A DNA stretch of 40,992 bases from positions 1 through 40,992 of the forward strand of contig NXFV01000984.1 in assembly GCA_002803225.1 (NCBI GenBank), given 5' to 3'. The DNA is from Gamarada debralockiae. Its lineage: Eukaryota > Ascomycota > Leotiomycetes > Helotiales > Hyphodiscaceae. Shown here piece by piece: positions 1-11,530 of this stretch. Under the pieces are notes generated by a model. The model ran no database searches. It was given only the letters and a program-made list of their open reading frames with translations, and was not told the origin of the DNA. Within the stretch, counting starts at the first letter, position 1. Each line of letters starts with the position of its first letter. The position numbers and the translations under genes were made by a program.

Positions 1-227
1 CAAATGCTCCATCACCACTTTGGGCCTGAGCTCGAGCTGGCCTCATGAATATCACTAATGGTTCCATCTCATATTACGGTGTGCGATTGGGTCTCTGAGT
101 GGCCCTTGTCTTTGCCTCGGACAGGTCAGTTGTCCAGTACTTATCACGTGACGCAATCACGGCCCTAAATCAAGTTGTAGGAGGTTCAACAACTCTACGA
201 AGCTGTTTAAGTTTTTACTCTGCTGCT

Positions 228-2175
228 ATGAGTGCTTCATTTCCTTGTCCGAAGCCCAAAAAATCGAGAGCGCACAATAAGAAGAGTCGGGATGGATGTA
301 TCACGTGCAAGTAAGTTCATTCGGTAGCACTTGTCAGCAGACGATGCCCTACTGGGAGAACTGCGTGAAAGATATGGCTGCCCATAAAACCATATACAAA
401 GACAGACTAACAGGAATCTAGGATTCGAAGAGTGAAGTGTGATGAGACAAAACCGATATGTCTTCGATGCGAAAGCTTTGGTACAGGACATGGATGCGCC
501 TACGGCACTGCACAGAATCCTCGCATAAGGAGCCTGGTCCCACTGCAGCCTCGCTCTAAAGGCATCCGAATGGATAGGCAAGGCTCTGGCAAAGCCGAAA
601 GCTTTGTTCAAATCTACCCTCGATATTCGCTCCTTGGCCCCCGCAACCCTTCTGCTTCTGTACCTGGAAATGAGGAGGAGCGACGCTACTTCGAACTCTT
701 TCGCGAGAAGGTTGCGCATGTCATATGCGGCTACTTTGAAACGCCATTTTGGACACGCTTTATTCCACAACTTTGCCACCATGAGCCAGCTATACGACAT
801 GAAATCGTTGCCTTGAGCGCTCTCTACAAATCTTCAACACACGAGAAGAACGATCCCCAATCAAGGAAAGATGACTTTAAAAAGTTGGCATTTCTACATC
901 AGAGCAAAGCTCTTGGCTATCTGCGCGAGACTTTGTCCGAAGACACCCCAACCATGAGACTGGCCGTGATCACGAGCTTGCTGTTTGGATGCTTTGAGAG
1001 TTTGCATGGCAATTGGCAGACTGCAACACAGCAAATATATAGTAGTCAGAAGCTTTTAAAGGAATGGAAGATAGCCAGGAGAAACAGGAGTTTCGCAACA
1101 AATCCAACCCAAGCCCCACCAGCCATCGATCCGGAAATTGCTCCAGCGTTAGGCCGACTCGAGATGCATTTGATGGTTCGTGTCATCCCCTTTGTTTCCT
1201 CCCACTCTCTACTGCTTTGGGAGCGGTTTGACATAGATGACGTCCGAGACAAGTACAACAGTTCCTGAATTGGCTCACCACTCGGCAAAGGTTTAGTACA
1301 TGTCATGCTGACTTTGAAATCATGTACAGACTTTGCTTGTTATAAATCCGGTATACAGTCCTCCATTTACAGAAGACTTTGACGACATTAAGGAATTGTT
1401 GGAGAATATGCCTGATCGGTTTGGGTCTCTTGAGGTCGCGTTTCCGTACGCCTGTCAAATGGCCATCATGATTCTCAAGGCCGTGAGGAAGTCCGTTAGA
1501 TACAGGACGGGCATAATAAGTAGTATTCCTCGAAATTCCATCGCACACGAACAAGACGCTCTGAAAAGCGGATTTGATCTTTGCAGCCGAGCTTTCGCGA
1601 AGTGGAACAAGGTATTTGGGCGGTTGTTCCGGGAACAGAATTTAAAAGTTCCCACGAAAGAGAGTTTGGGAGTCCTTCAATGCCACGTCTATGAATTGGT
1701 CTTTAAGACCATTATCGATACGATTATGGATACGGAAGAGTGCGTGTTTGATAATTTCCTGGAACGATTTCGGTATATTATCAACTGCTCGCGGTTTCTT
1801 TTTCAGAAGGACCAGGAGTTCCGGCTATTCGGAGAACCTGTATTACAGTTCAGTATGGGATTGATCATGTGCCTGTACTACTCTGCGACGAGGTGCAGAG
1901 ACTCAATACTGCGGTATGAAGCTATTGCTATTCTCGGGCAGTTTCCTTCCCACTATGGCGTCTGGGATAGCTTGCAAGCGGCCAAAGTTGCGCAGTGGGT
2001 TGCGGACCTTGAAGAAGAGGGAAGAACTGTGGAAGGGATCATACCCGAAGAGTCGCGAGTGAGGATGCACACCTTGAAATGGAAGGTAGAAGAAAGCGAA
2101 TGCATCCACGTGGAATGTCTGCAAGGACTTCAGAGTGTTGGTCTGAGAGTTCAGAAGATGACTCTCTCGCTTTAA
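228..2175 (+). CDS. Zn2Cys6 fungal transcription factor
   Basis: Nuclear DNA-binding regulator. My model has four exons: 228-310, 422-1175, 1237-1290 and 1330-2175, which give 578 aa with no internal stop. The first intron splits the zinc cluster. Once joined, the cluster is C24-x2-C27-x6-C34-x6-C41-x2-C44-x8-C53, a complete Zn(II)2Cys6 binuclear cluster, preceded by a basic stretch (KPKKSRAHNKKSR). The C-terminal part, including RFGSLEVAFPYACQ, resembles the fungal_trans_2 (DUF3468) regulators. The frame stays open upstream, but the ATG at 228 sits just before the basic region and gives a normal short N-terminus. Introns 2 (61 nt) and 3 (39 nt) are inferred from frame changes; intron 3 is short, so the middle of the protein is the least certain part. 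Target genes are unknown. It lies upstream of the detoxification block but is separated from it by a dead HET gene. Confidence 0.85.
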
Positions 2176-2869
2176 GACTGATTAATCGCTTAATCAAGTT
2201 ATAATTTGAGCAAGCCATTCATTATATTGCGTAAGGTTTTAACGGGATTTGCGAAAAGAAACTCGTTTGACAAACATGCATGACATTGACTGTCGGGATC
2301 CTGCGTTGGTGTTGAATTCATCGTAGGCTGTACTTTGGCAGTGCACAGCCTTGCCCCGCTGAAGCAAGATTACCTCGCTCTGCCTACGTTTCCTTCCATC
2401 CACAACCCTCCCCTGACTTTACTTGAGTCTTCCGGGCGCTTTGATCCTTAAGATTTTCTAATCGCATTGCCAGACAATTATTTCGTCATGCCAGCCGTCC
2501 AGTCCCAACCGTTGCGGAGCGTAGTTGAGAGGACATAGGCGCATCGCCACACCTGAATTGTGGACGCCTACCAGCCTGATGTTAAATCTTCCTTCCGAAC
2601 GACAACATCACATTTCAATACGAGAGATCTCACGAGCTATCGGATGCCTCCCCAATCCCTTCTGGATAATTTTTTGTAAGTGATCATGAGCTCCAAGTGG
2701 AAGAGATCACACAATGCATTCAACCAGGATACGCAGTCGCTTTGCAATGCCTGCACCTCGATGACTAGCTCACCAGAGGGGCTAGCGTCCTTGACGTCTC
2801 CTGACGGATATTAACACCACTCAAGAGCACAGCTTGAGTTGAGTGCCTCACAAGGCTGTCACTGTGGTT
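2176..2869. other. Intergenic, no gene seen
   Basis: No convincing coding signal on either strand. The minus-strand ORF reaching 3073 is antisense to the HET relic and has no recognisable domain. The first exon of the HET relic may start inside the last 100 bp, but I could not place its ATG. Confidence 0.5.
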
Positions 2870-4633
2870 CAATGTTGTTGGCGAAGGCCGTCGAGGAGTG
2901 GTCTTCATCGAACGGTGGGATCTGAGGATTATAGCGCTTGATGAGAAAGGCACACCTATTACTAACAGAGCTGGGAATTTTGGATTTGGAGAACAGAAGT
3001 TGGGGTTGTTAAGGTGTAAGAAACGCGCGGGGAACGATACAGCTGTGTTTGGTTTGTATGTCTCAGCTGGCAAAGGTAAGTGGAACGCAGAGTGTCTGTT
3101 TCGTTCTGCATGTCTGGTCGAAATGTGAAGTAGAAGATCCAGCGTCGAGGTGAGTTTCTAATAAATCTGTTGGCACGGATTTTGGGAGCACCCAAATTAC
3201 GAGAAGGGTTCAAGAGTGGCTCGTGGAGTGCGAAGGACATGAGAACTGGCCTGTGAGACGTTTCCCCTTTTGCCTACAAGAGTTATTTTCGTTGGCGAAT
3301 CTTCAGAAGATGTCAGGTTGTCTCAAAGTAAGGCTGGTGAGAGGGGTAATTACATCGCATTGAGCTACTGTTGGGGCGGTCGACAGATCTTGACCACAAC
3401 ACTGAAGACCATTAACCGGAACACCAAAGCCCTCGACGTGTCCTCTCTGCCTCGGACCTTACATGATACCATACTCACCACACGAAGGCTAGGCTTTGAG
3501 TATCTCTGGGTGGACACACTTTGCATCATCCAAGACAACAACTAGGACAGGAGTTGGGAAATTGACCAGATGGGTGACGTCTACAAGAATGCCACACTCA
3601 CTATTGCTGCCGCAAGTAGTAGCACTGTGGCAGGTGGCTTTCTCAATACTAGGCCCTCACCCGAGGTCTTCCTCCTCCCACTTGCCACCCCATATGGAGA
3701 CAAGGGAACCATCTCTCTCGTCCCCAAGGAATACGGCCTACAGCTCAGAGAACCCCTCTACAACTCTGCTTGGGCACTGCAAGAATCCTGCTTTCCCCCA
3801 GACTTCTCATATTCGGGGCCCACGAAGTGCTTTGGCAATGCACCGAGCTGATTACCCCAGTGTTGCCAAGCCACCGCTCTTACGACCAGAACCGGCCCTG
3901 CAAGCGAATACCCACGATGCAAATCGTCCCATCCCAACAACCAACCTCTCCAGTACCGAGTCAAAACCTGACCAAATGACGCTTCGTCTCCGCTGCAACA
4001 TTTGGCAACCCATCGTACAGGACTACACATCACGGACCCTCACCATGGCCGAGGACCGTCTCCCTGCGCTTGCAGCAAATCGCGCGGGAGCTCGAGAGCG
4101 CCTAGGGCGACACCTACATTGCGGGGATGTGGCGGAGCGACCTGTTGTCCTGGCCGCTCTAGCGAAGCGAACCCAAGACACTACCTGCACCTCTAGGTGA
4201 GGGGCAACCGACAAGCGTCAGTTGGAGAGCTCCAAGCTGGAGCTGGGCCTCTGTTGATGACGTTGTTACATTCCATTGGTGTGGAGGCACAGAACTTTCG
4301 CTCTCAGCGAAAATCATAGATATTGATAAGCAACAGCAGCATATTGGGACAGTGCCTGGTCAGAGGCTGTTTCTCGAGGTAGCGGTTGTGCCGTTGAAGA
4401 ACCTGCAGGAAGTGAGGGAGGAGTATAAAGGAAGAGCTTCACAGGACCCTTCGTGTGTTGAAGATGATGAGGGGATTGAGGATGATGGATCGCTGAAGTT
4501 TGTGCTACTGGGATTCAACTATGTCAGTGCTTTTGGGTTGATAGTCAAACCAACGGCTGATGGCAAGGATAAGTTTGGGACGTTTGTGAGGATGGGAATG
4601 CTGTGTACATGGTTACCAAAGGAGCCGTCGTAG
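2870..4633 (+). pseudogene. Decayed HET-domain protein gene
   Basis: Relic of a heterokaryon-incompatibility (HET, PF06985) protein, a family that triggers cell death when genetically different hyphae fuse. Diagnostic pieces lie in order but in different frames: YIALSYCWGG near 3355, LPRTLHDTI near 3455, YLWVDTLCIIQD near 3500, MGDVYKNATLTIAAA near 3570 and the C-terminal RAPSWSWASVDD near 4225. The frame is broken by TAG stops at 3543-3545, 4103-4105 and 4160-4162, and by frame changes near 3260-3290, near 3785, between about 3860 and 3980, and near 4077. The stop at 4160 sits where family members usually have Trp (TGG to TAG). Those at 3543 and 4103 could come from CAG. Both patterns fit C-to-T change as in repeat-induced point mutation (RIP). 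The part from 4200 to 4633 remains open. The 5' limit is approximate. Confidence 0.88.
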
Positions 4634-4725
4634 TGGCCGAAGAGGAAGAGACGGCTCATAATCATATAAGCAGAGGAAACACCTCTTCGTCTGTCGATAC
4701 CAAATTCTAGATCCGATGAGCCACT

Positions 4726-6607
4726 CTAATGCACTAACACCCTCACACCTTTACTCTCCCCTTCCAGCCCAGGAACGAAGTAATCACGCTTCGGATCAAC
4801 ATCTGCTCTCGTCGTCTCAAAGAGCTCCATATCAAATCGATGGAAAACAGTCGCAAGAGTCAAGTAGAGCTCTGCTTTTGCCAGTCTGCGGGTGTTCATT
4901 GTCAGCGCGGATCTCACCTCCAATACCCTTTCTACTTCACATAACGCAAACAGAAATGCAACCCTATAATAGGAGAAAGGAGAATGAACATAAGAAAGAG
5001 CACTCACTGCTTAGCAATACACTCCCTCGCACCCCTCGAAAAAGACACCAGATATTTCTCCAATGCCTTTGACTCCTCACCCTTTAACCATCTCTCCGGT
5101 TCAAACCTCCACGGATCTGGAAAAATCCTCTCATTGAAATGGATCATCGGCTGACTCATCCCCACCAACGCACCCTTTGGTATAACCCATTCGTGGAACT
5201 TCATATCCTCCCTCGTATTCTTCCGCTGCAAGCGCGACATTACACCAACTGAAAGTCTCAACGCTTCCTGAATAACAGCATGCAGATACGGTAATTTCTC
5301 TAGCGTCGTCCAAGGCGGGATTTTGTCGCTGGAGGTAGAGAAGGTGGTTCTGAGTTCGGACTTGAGGGTTTGGTGGATGGAGGGGTTGGCAAGAAGATGG
5401 AAATGCGCGACGCTGAGAGCGAAGCCAGTAGTCTCGAAGCCGGCTGTAATAAGCATTCCTGCGTTCATATAGATGCTTTCCTCTGTCTTGTCGCGGGCAG
5501 GAAGCTTTCCACGCTGGATTTCAGTGAAGATGGTGGGGTGTTCTGTTGAGCTGGGTTTGTGGTCGTTGTTCATGACTGAGTTGACGTGCTTTCGGATTCT
5601 CTGGATTGAAATCAATACCTATGACTTCAGAAGGAGAAAGCGATGCGGGCTATGAGAGGAGGAGGTGTAGGGTAGACGTACGGCATCCCACGTCCTGACC
5701 GCATTCATGGCTTCGTTCTGCGGAATCAACCACGATGGGATCTTGTTGATTGATCGTAGAATTTGTGACACTCCAGGCACTTCTCGGAAGAAGTACATGA
5801 GCTTCCAGGATTTGTTGAAGGTGTCGAAGAAGTTCTTGCTATTTTCAAGATTATCGAGAAAGCCGTAGGATTGGGAGAATGCGTACTCGGAGATAACGTC
5901 TGAGGTCAAGGAGCGGTATAAGAGTGACATATCCATCGGTTGGTTGCTTCTTTTCGCTGCTTGGAGGTGCTCGCAGAGCTTTTCGACGGATTCTTGGATT
6001 AGCCACTCGAGTTTTAGGACGGATTGGCGGGAGAAGAAGGGACCCATTGCTTGGCGGCGGAGTTTATGGAGCTCGAAGCTGGGTGTGTGCTGGAGATTCT
6101 CTGCGTAATAAATATGAGCCTCAAAAATTCTAGGCCGATTTGGGTGCTTTCAATATACCAATCTGAAATTCTTTCTTGTCGAATTGCGAGCTGAAGTTGA
6201 ACAGGGTGTCGTAGAATTCGGGATCATTTATGTGAAGCTCAGAGGGATTGACCCTTACGATGGGTCCTAGAAAAGAGGTGGTCAGTGCTGCCCTGGCGGA
6301 CAGTGATTGCTTGCTACAGACCATGCTGCTCGTGCATCTTTTCAATTTGCAAGTAGAAACGTCCCCCTTCAAAGACCTCATAATAAAACTCGTACCTGCA
6401 AGTGCCTATTAGCGGCTAGAAATGATGAATGTTTAGAAAGATTCAAACAGCTACTGACCATCCCGAAATTGCGGCAAGTTTTGGGCCTGGAAACTTTGCG
6501 AGAGGGTGCAAGGTTATGCGATACACTGTTTTGATCACCTCGTAACAAAGGAAAAGAACCACAATTGTGAGAAGCGGGGATGGGGCTGCTGCGTTGTAGA
6601 TGTCCAT
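4726..6607 (-). CDS. Cytochrome P450 monooxygenase, microsomal
   Basis: Haem monooxygenase, probably ER-anchored. Six exons on the minus strand: 6607-6459, 6395-6322, 6266-6159, 6100-5682, 5600-5008 and 4885-4726. They sum to 1503 nt, or 500 aa, a normal P450 length. The N-terminal membrane anchor (LLTIVVLFLCYEVIKTVY) is followed by the hinge FPGPKLAA. The I-helix motif AGFETT is at about 303-308, the ExxR motif (E362-x-x-R365) follows, the PERF-like motif is FEPERW, and the haem loop FSRGARECIA has Cys at about 444. The order and wording resemble the fungal trichodiene-oxygenase-like/CYP58-type group, but the substrate cannot be read from sequence. I chose the ATG at 6607 because it places the anchor at the N-terminus; an in-frame ATG at 6664 is possible. 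The gene is divergent from the GST across a 584-bp shared promoter. No lesion was seen. Confidence 0.93.
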
Positions 6608-7191
6608 TTCGCTTAGTTGTAAGAAGAGCACAGAATTCAATTCACATGAGCCACTGGAAGACACGTTTTTGTCTCGACAGAGGGCTGGTGTCGCGAAGAT
6701 ACGAAAGGAAAAGAGATGTTTGTTGTTTGAGAATTCTTTGGCATGAGATGCATATGAGGAAACTTTGGTACTGTCAGCTTACCCTAAGCTCAGATTTGTA
6801 CGTGCTCTGATTTGTTCGTGTAATCGAGCTTCGTAACCAAGGGAGGGGAAGCGGGATCCTGTCACGTGGACGTTGCGATGTCACGTGTGCTGATCCATTT
6901 GAGAGCACGGGATTTGATCTCATTGCGTGTTGAGATAAGTTGAGATAAAGTACAATTTGAATCTTAAATGGGAAGTTCAAAACACGTGGAAACATGAAAG
7001 GGCTGTGGATCAGGAACCATTTATTCGCCAGCCGGCCTTAGTGGGACCCGTATCACTGGGGGTCGCAAACATTCCCCGAGGATGAAAATATAGAAGCCCG
7101 ACGCAGGGTGACTCCCTAACTTTTACAAAACATCGCGTGGCAATTCGAATTCGGAATTTCGAGATCATTTGACCTGACGCCCGAAACGATC
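6608..7191. promoter_or_regulatory. Bidirectional promoter, P450/GST
   Basis: Shared 5' region between the P450 (-) and the GST (+). It holds three CACGTG palindromes, at 6863-6868, 6882-6887 and 6983-6988, which are possible bHLH/bZIP sites. GATAAG at 6934-6939 and GATAAA at 6944-6949 are possible GATA-factor sites. An A/T-rich tract with AATATAG near 7087-7093, about 100 bp before the GST ATG, could serve as its core promoter. The motifs are seen directly; co-regulation is inference. Confidence 0.5.
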
Positions 7192-7984
7192 ATGGCGGTC
7201 AAATTGTACGGCGCAGCACATTCGACATGCACTCGGCGAGTGATGACTGTACTTGAGGAGAAGCAGGTCCCCTATCAACTCATCCCAATCAACCTCGCGA
7301 AAGGGGAGCAGGCATCACAGGAATTCAGAGCAACGAAGCAGCCATTTGGAAAAGTGCCTGTGCTCGACGATGACGGCTTCTTGATTTATGAGAGCAGAGC
7401 TATCTGCAAATATATCGCGAAGAGATGGGAGGGCCAAGGGACGAAATTGATTCCCGATGGAGACGATGCGAGAGCGTATGGAATGTTTGAGCAGGTAACT
7501 AAATTATGTTTGAAAAGCAGAAGAAAGACGAAGAGAGAAACTGATTGAAAATTGAAAGGCATGCGCAATTGAACAGAGTTATTTCGATGGGCCAGCTGCG
7601 GCCATCGCATTTGAGAAGGTCTTCAAGCCGTAAGATCACCCTAGACGTAGTTTTCATATACTGAATGACAATAGTTGGAAAGGACTGGGCGATACCGATG
7701 AGCGTATCGTTGCTAGGGAGGCCAAAATTCTCGATATCGCGCTGGGAACTTATGAGAAGATTCTCTCAAAGCAAGCGTATCTCGCTGGAGATGAAATCAC
7801 TCTCGCGGATCTTTTCCATCTCTCGCTTGGAAAGTTGATCAAGGAATTGGGGTTCCCAGAGTTGTTTTGTAAATATCCTCATGTGAAAGCGTGGATGGAT
7901 GAGCTTTCGGAGAGGAAGAGCTGGTTGAAGGTTAACCCGGATCTTGTTCCCGATGAAGCGCCGGTTTGCACGCTCAGAAGATGA
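7192..7984 (+). CDS. Glutathione S-transferase, phi-like
   Basis: Conjugates glutathione to electrophiles, probably in the cytosol. Exons 7192-7494, 7559-7629 and 7675-7984 total 684 nt, or 227 aa, the usual GST length. The thioredoxin-fold N-terminal domain begins MAVKLYGAAHSTCTRRV. The STCTRRV signature is that of phi-class enzymes, where Ser11 is the expected catalytic residue. KVPVL supplies the conserved cis-Pro and YESRAI the glutathione-binding Glu-Ser. The helical C-terminal domain contains AYLAGDEITLADL, the usual GST_C motif. Introns are 64 and 45 nt. The gene is divergent from the P450 and likely shares its promoter, a pairing that would couple oxidation to conjugation. Confidence 0.95.
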
Positions 7985-8431
7985 GCGACGAGTTGGTACG
8001 TGGCGAGGATAAGGAATACAGGATTGGAATTGGCGTTAATGGTCGATTTAGATAAATTTTGCGAATGTTGACGAATGATGAAGGGTGAAATGAACACTGC
8101 AAGATCGAGATACTTATCATTAGTATTTTCGCAAAACCGATTTTACGCACGTGGTCGCGTCTGTCGCGAGAAGACGTCCGATGACTTCATCGCAATCCTC
8201 CATCTTCACTTCTGTCCCTCTATCTTCAATTTCATCTCAAAAATTTAATATTGTGTTCCGTGGGATCTGGGGAATTGATCTCGGCAGTCATTCCTTCCAA
8301 TTTGAACGGTGGTTCTGGTTTTGAGTCATCTGCTAGGTCTACTTCGTGCCTACAAGGAAACCTCTCAATCTTCTTGGAACAATTCAATTCTTCCATATTT
8401 TCATTCGCGTTCACAACGCTCCTAGATCACA
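7985..8431. other. Intergenic, no gene seen
   Basis: Holds the GST 3' end and the promoter and pyrimidine-rich leader of the metallophosphoesterase gene. Short ORFs here have no recognisable content. Confidence 0.5.
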
Positions 8432-9340
8432 ATGGAAGACACCGTCACTACTCGTTTCTTGATTATCTCTGACACCCACTCCGTCGATTTTGAAGACGTC
8501 AAGAAGTGCGATGGGACCTTCCTCCCTCCTTTTCCAAGGGCCGATGTGATCCTTCACTGCGGCGATTTGACTGGCATTGGCGGTATTCAAGAACTGAAAC
8601 AATTTGTCGAAATGATGGGCAAGATGGACGCAGAGCTGAAGCTGGTCATTGCCGGCAATCACGAGCTGACTCTCGATCCCAACTATTGGAAGACACATAT
8701 GCACGACGACGTTACGAAAGAAGAGCATGAAAAAGCGTTGGAAATTATGACGGGTCTTTTGGCGAAGGCTGCCGGTATCACGTATCTCGAAGAAGGCCTC
8801 AACACGTTCAAGCTTAAGAACGGCGCTAGGTTTACGATTTACACCTCCCCATACACACCCGAGTTCTGCGACTGGGGCTTCCCCTATCAGCGATATCAAG
8901 ATCGCTTCAACTCCTTTCATCAAATCGACGAGGCTAGCACGTCCATTGCAGTCAACCCGATTCCAGATCACGGTACCGTCGACATCGTCATGACACACGG
9001 CCCACCTCAATACATTCTCGACGAGTGCGCCAATGGATTCGTGGGATGCGACAATCTTCTTCGAGCAGTTAGTCGTTGCAAACCTCGCCTTCATTGCTTC
9101 GGACATATTCACGAGGGTCATGGTGCGAGATTGATCACGTGGAACGATGAGCCTACGGGCATTGGACGACCTGCCATCAAGGGAAGGAAATCGCAGGGAA
9201 ATTCGTATCCGGAAGCTGAAACATGTTCTGTAGAGTATGGCAAACAGACATTGATGGTGAATGCCGCGATCATGGATGAGCGTTATACCCCAGCCAATAC
9301 ACCTTGGCTTGTGGATTTGGAGATGCCGCGTGCGGGCTGA
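8432..9340 (+). CDS. Calcineurin-like metallophosphoesterase
   Basis: Single-exon gene, 302 aa, encoding a dinuclear-metal phosphoesterase. Family motifs appear in order: SDTH (13-16), HCGDL (42-46), GNHE (75-78), THGPP (188-192) and GHIHEGHG (224-231). These supply the Asp, His and Asn ligands of the metallophos fold, and all are intact. The overall pattern, including the insert before THGPP, resembles the MPPED1/MPPED2 (239FB) subgroup common in fungi; the natural substrate is unknown. The ATG at 8432 directly precedes the first beta strand. The gene sits inside the detoxification block without an obvious chemical role in it. Antisense ORFs over this stretch are shadows. Confidence 0.93.
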   Translation: MEDTVTTRFLIISDTHSVDFEDVKKCDGTFLPPFPRADVILHCGDLTGIGGIQELKQFVEMMGKMDAELKLVIAGNHELTLDPNYWKTHMHDDVTKEEHEKALEIMTGLLAKAAGITYLEEGLNTFKLKNGARFTIYTSPYTPEFCDWGFPYQRYQDRFNSFHQIDEASTSIAVNPIPDHGTVDIVMTHGPPQYILDECANGFVGCDNLLRAVSRCKPRLHCFGHIHEGHGARLITWNDEPTGIGRPAIKGRKSQGNSYPEAETCSVEYGKQTLMVNAAIMDERYTPANTPWLVDLEMPRAG

Positions 9341-9661
9341 AATGGGATGGAGCTCTTCGAATAGGAGTATCAATCATTCAAATTCCTCGAACGATTCAAA
9401 ACCCCAGGAAATTCATCGTAAGTACAAGAACCTCATTCGCTCGCCTCCGTTGAGCGATTGAATTCGACCATCCCGCTGACCCGAATAGCTGTCCAAAGTG
9501 CCGGTCCTAAATTGCTGGAAGAGACTGAACGATTCATGTATCATATCCAATGAGTGCGACTATACAATCCAAGAACTGCAACCTACCAAATCTCACGGCT
9601 GCTCTCCCTGTCCATCTCAAAATTAATGGTTGACGCCCCAAGTTCAAGCCAAATCTCACAC
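9341..9661. other. Short convergent intergenic region
   Basis: Lies between the 3' ends of the metallophosphoesterase (+) and the hydroquinone reductase (-). No gene or clear terminator structure was seen. Confidence 0.5.
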
Positions 9662-10876
9662 TCATCCCTCCAGAGGCAACATATTCCTCTCCGGTCCAAG
9701 CGGAACAAGCTGTCGTCTCGGCGTATGCGCATACCCCTTCTTAATCTGTTTCCACATCAGCACCATCCCCACCCACAAAAGTATACGCACCGCATTCCAG
9801 TTGGTACTCTTTCCAAAAGCCCCTCTCGTCTCCTCACTCTCATCCCAATACAACCCCATCAACCACCTCTGAATAGCCGGATAGTCATGTCGTATCATCT
9901 TGAGATTACACATGAACAGCGTGTGATACGCTACATCGAACCTTGCGATCGTGGGGTACAGTCGAATATCAGCCTCCGTGAGCTGGTCCCCGAACAAGTA
10001 CTTCCCTCCCTTCTTCTCACTCTCCTTCAATATCCCTTCCACTCTATCCAAAGCCTTAAACACCTTCACACAATTCTCTTCATAAACTTTCTGCGTCGTC
10101 GCAAAGCCAGTCTTATAAACCCCATTATTGATATCATCATACACCCACTTATTAATCTCATCAATCTCCCCTTCCAGCTCCCTTGGCAACAACCCACCAT
10201 TTGGTTTCGAACTCTCCCGCAGGGGGACCGGTAAAAGGGAATCGAAGGCGGAGTAGAACATCCTTATTATTTCACTTGATTCATTTGAGACAATAGTCTC
10301 AGTCTTCTTGTCCCAGAGGACAGGTACAGTGAAGCGTGCGGAATATTCTGGGGCAGCTTTAAAGTACAACTGTGACAGTTGGGTGAAGCCGTAGAGGGGG
10401 TCCACTTGATCGGTTCCGTCGCGGCCTGTGAATGACCTATGATGTATATATTAGCGGCTGAAGTGGCAAAACTTGGAGATCTGGGATTCGAAAATGCAGG
10501 GCGAAGGGGGAAAAGATGAGGGGATCAAACCAGCCCTTATCAGGAAATAACTCCCAGTCTAAAACTACCATTTGGATTATATCTTCGAGGCCTTTCAGGG
10601 TTCGGACGAGGTTGGTGCGGGATGCCCAGGGGCAGCCGAGATTGATGTAGAGAACCTTTAACAACACCAATTAGTTACATATGATCTTTTCTCCTCTCTA
10701 AACTCTCAAGGAAAGTTTTGAAAATGGAAACGTACATAGCGGTCTTTCTCAGGGGGAAACTCGGCTCCCGGCGCAGAGGAAATCCATGATCGGAAAGATG
10801 ATACTTGGCGATTAAATTTCCCATCGTTGCTTGCGAATTTGTAGCCTACTTGGTCTTGGGCGGGTTTTTGGGCCAT
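9662..10876 (-). CDS. Glutathionyl-hydroquinone reductase (ECM4-like)
   Basis: Reduces glutathionyl-hydroquinones to hydroquinones with release of oxidised glutathione, or acts as an omega-like thiol transferase. Exons on the minus strand are 10876-10736, 10655-10531 and 10436-9662: 1041 nt, or 346 aa, typical for the family. The catalytic motif GCPWA has Cys55. The family pattern KGLEDII, then GW, then a long loop ending in [11 protein letters not shown] and IVSNESSEI is present. The C-terminal helical domain carries [12 protein letters not shown]. The ATG at 10876 (MAQKPAQ) matches the family N-terminus better than the in-frame ATG at 10927. The second intron was placed so that the GW-loop reads through without a stop. 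Quinone chemistry links it to the neighbouring WrbA-type enzyme. Confidence 0.94.
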
Positions 10877-11530
10877 CTTGTAAAAATGCGTGGTCTGAAT
10901 TGGGAGTTGTTGTTTGAGATGAGACAAGGAGCGGGAACTGAGAGGGACGAAGACGACTGGATTCCATAAATCTTCTGCGAAGAACTCGTTGGGAAACTTT
11001 ATACGAGATTCAGACTGGATCTTAAATATGGGAAATCAGGAATATACACTACTTGACTGCATGAAGTCCATGGAGGCGGCGGAATGGAGCTTGCAATCCT
11101 ACCCGCAAAGAACAAGGTCCCATTGCGGTCTAGCGCGAATGAGCTTACAATACTGCTTGATAATTCTCACAAGGCTGATTTCAAATGAGGCTTCGTTTAA
11201 CCTTTTCCAAACAATCATAGTTAGACTCATATCATTCACCCAGTGGTTGTCTTTTAGTCCTCGGACAATATGTTCGAGTACGGGGCCGAGACGGAGTGTT
11301 GTATTGGCATGGCAATTCGCGGGCAATTTAGTTCTGACAAACACACGGATAGACCCATGCTGAACCATCAAAGTTTTTCAGACGTGCAACAAAACGGGAG
11401 GGGTTGAAAGAGTGAATCCAATCACGGAGGGGTAGGAGGGGCAAAAAGGGCTTAGTCATCTCTAAAACTGCGAAAACCGCGACGCGACAAAATCCTCCTC
11501 TCATTCGAATCATTACAAATCCCTCAACAC
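10877..11530. other. Intergenic, no gene seen
   Basis: Carries the promoter of the hydroquinone reductase on one side and the 3' region of the WrbA-like gene on the other. ORFs of up to 124 codons on both strands show no motif and overlap each other; I treat them as chance. Confidence 0.5.

Noticed and set aside
99..227. Earlier in-frame start for the first Zn2Cys6 gene
   Set aside because: The extra 43 residues begin with a non-ATG codon and look random; the ATG at 228 lies just before the basic region and zinc cluster.
1237..1345. Apparent frameshift in the first Zn2Cys6 gene
   Set aside because: Two GT-AG introns (1176-1236 and 1291-1329) restore one continuous frame, so a pseudogene call is not needed, although the second intron is short.
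6101..6160. Stop codon and apparent frameshift in the P450 after KAPKSA
   Set aside because: These bases form a 58-nt intron with a GTATAT donor; removing it gives the expected HKLRR region and a 500-aa protein.
8411..9373. 320-codon minus-strand ORF over the metallophosphoesterase
   Set aside because: Antisense to a gene with every family motif intact; it has no domain of its own.
9554..10234. 226-codon plus-strand ORF over the hydroquinone reductase
   Set aside because: Shadow of the minus-strand coding exon; low-complexity His-, Leu- and Pro-rich content.
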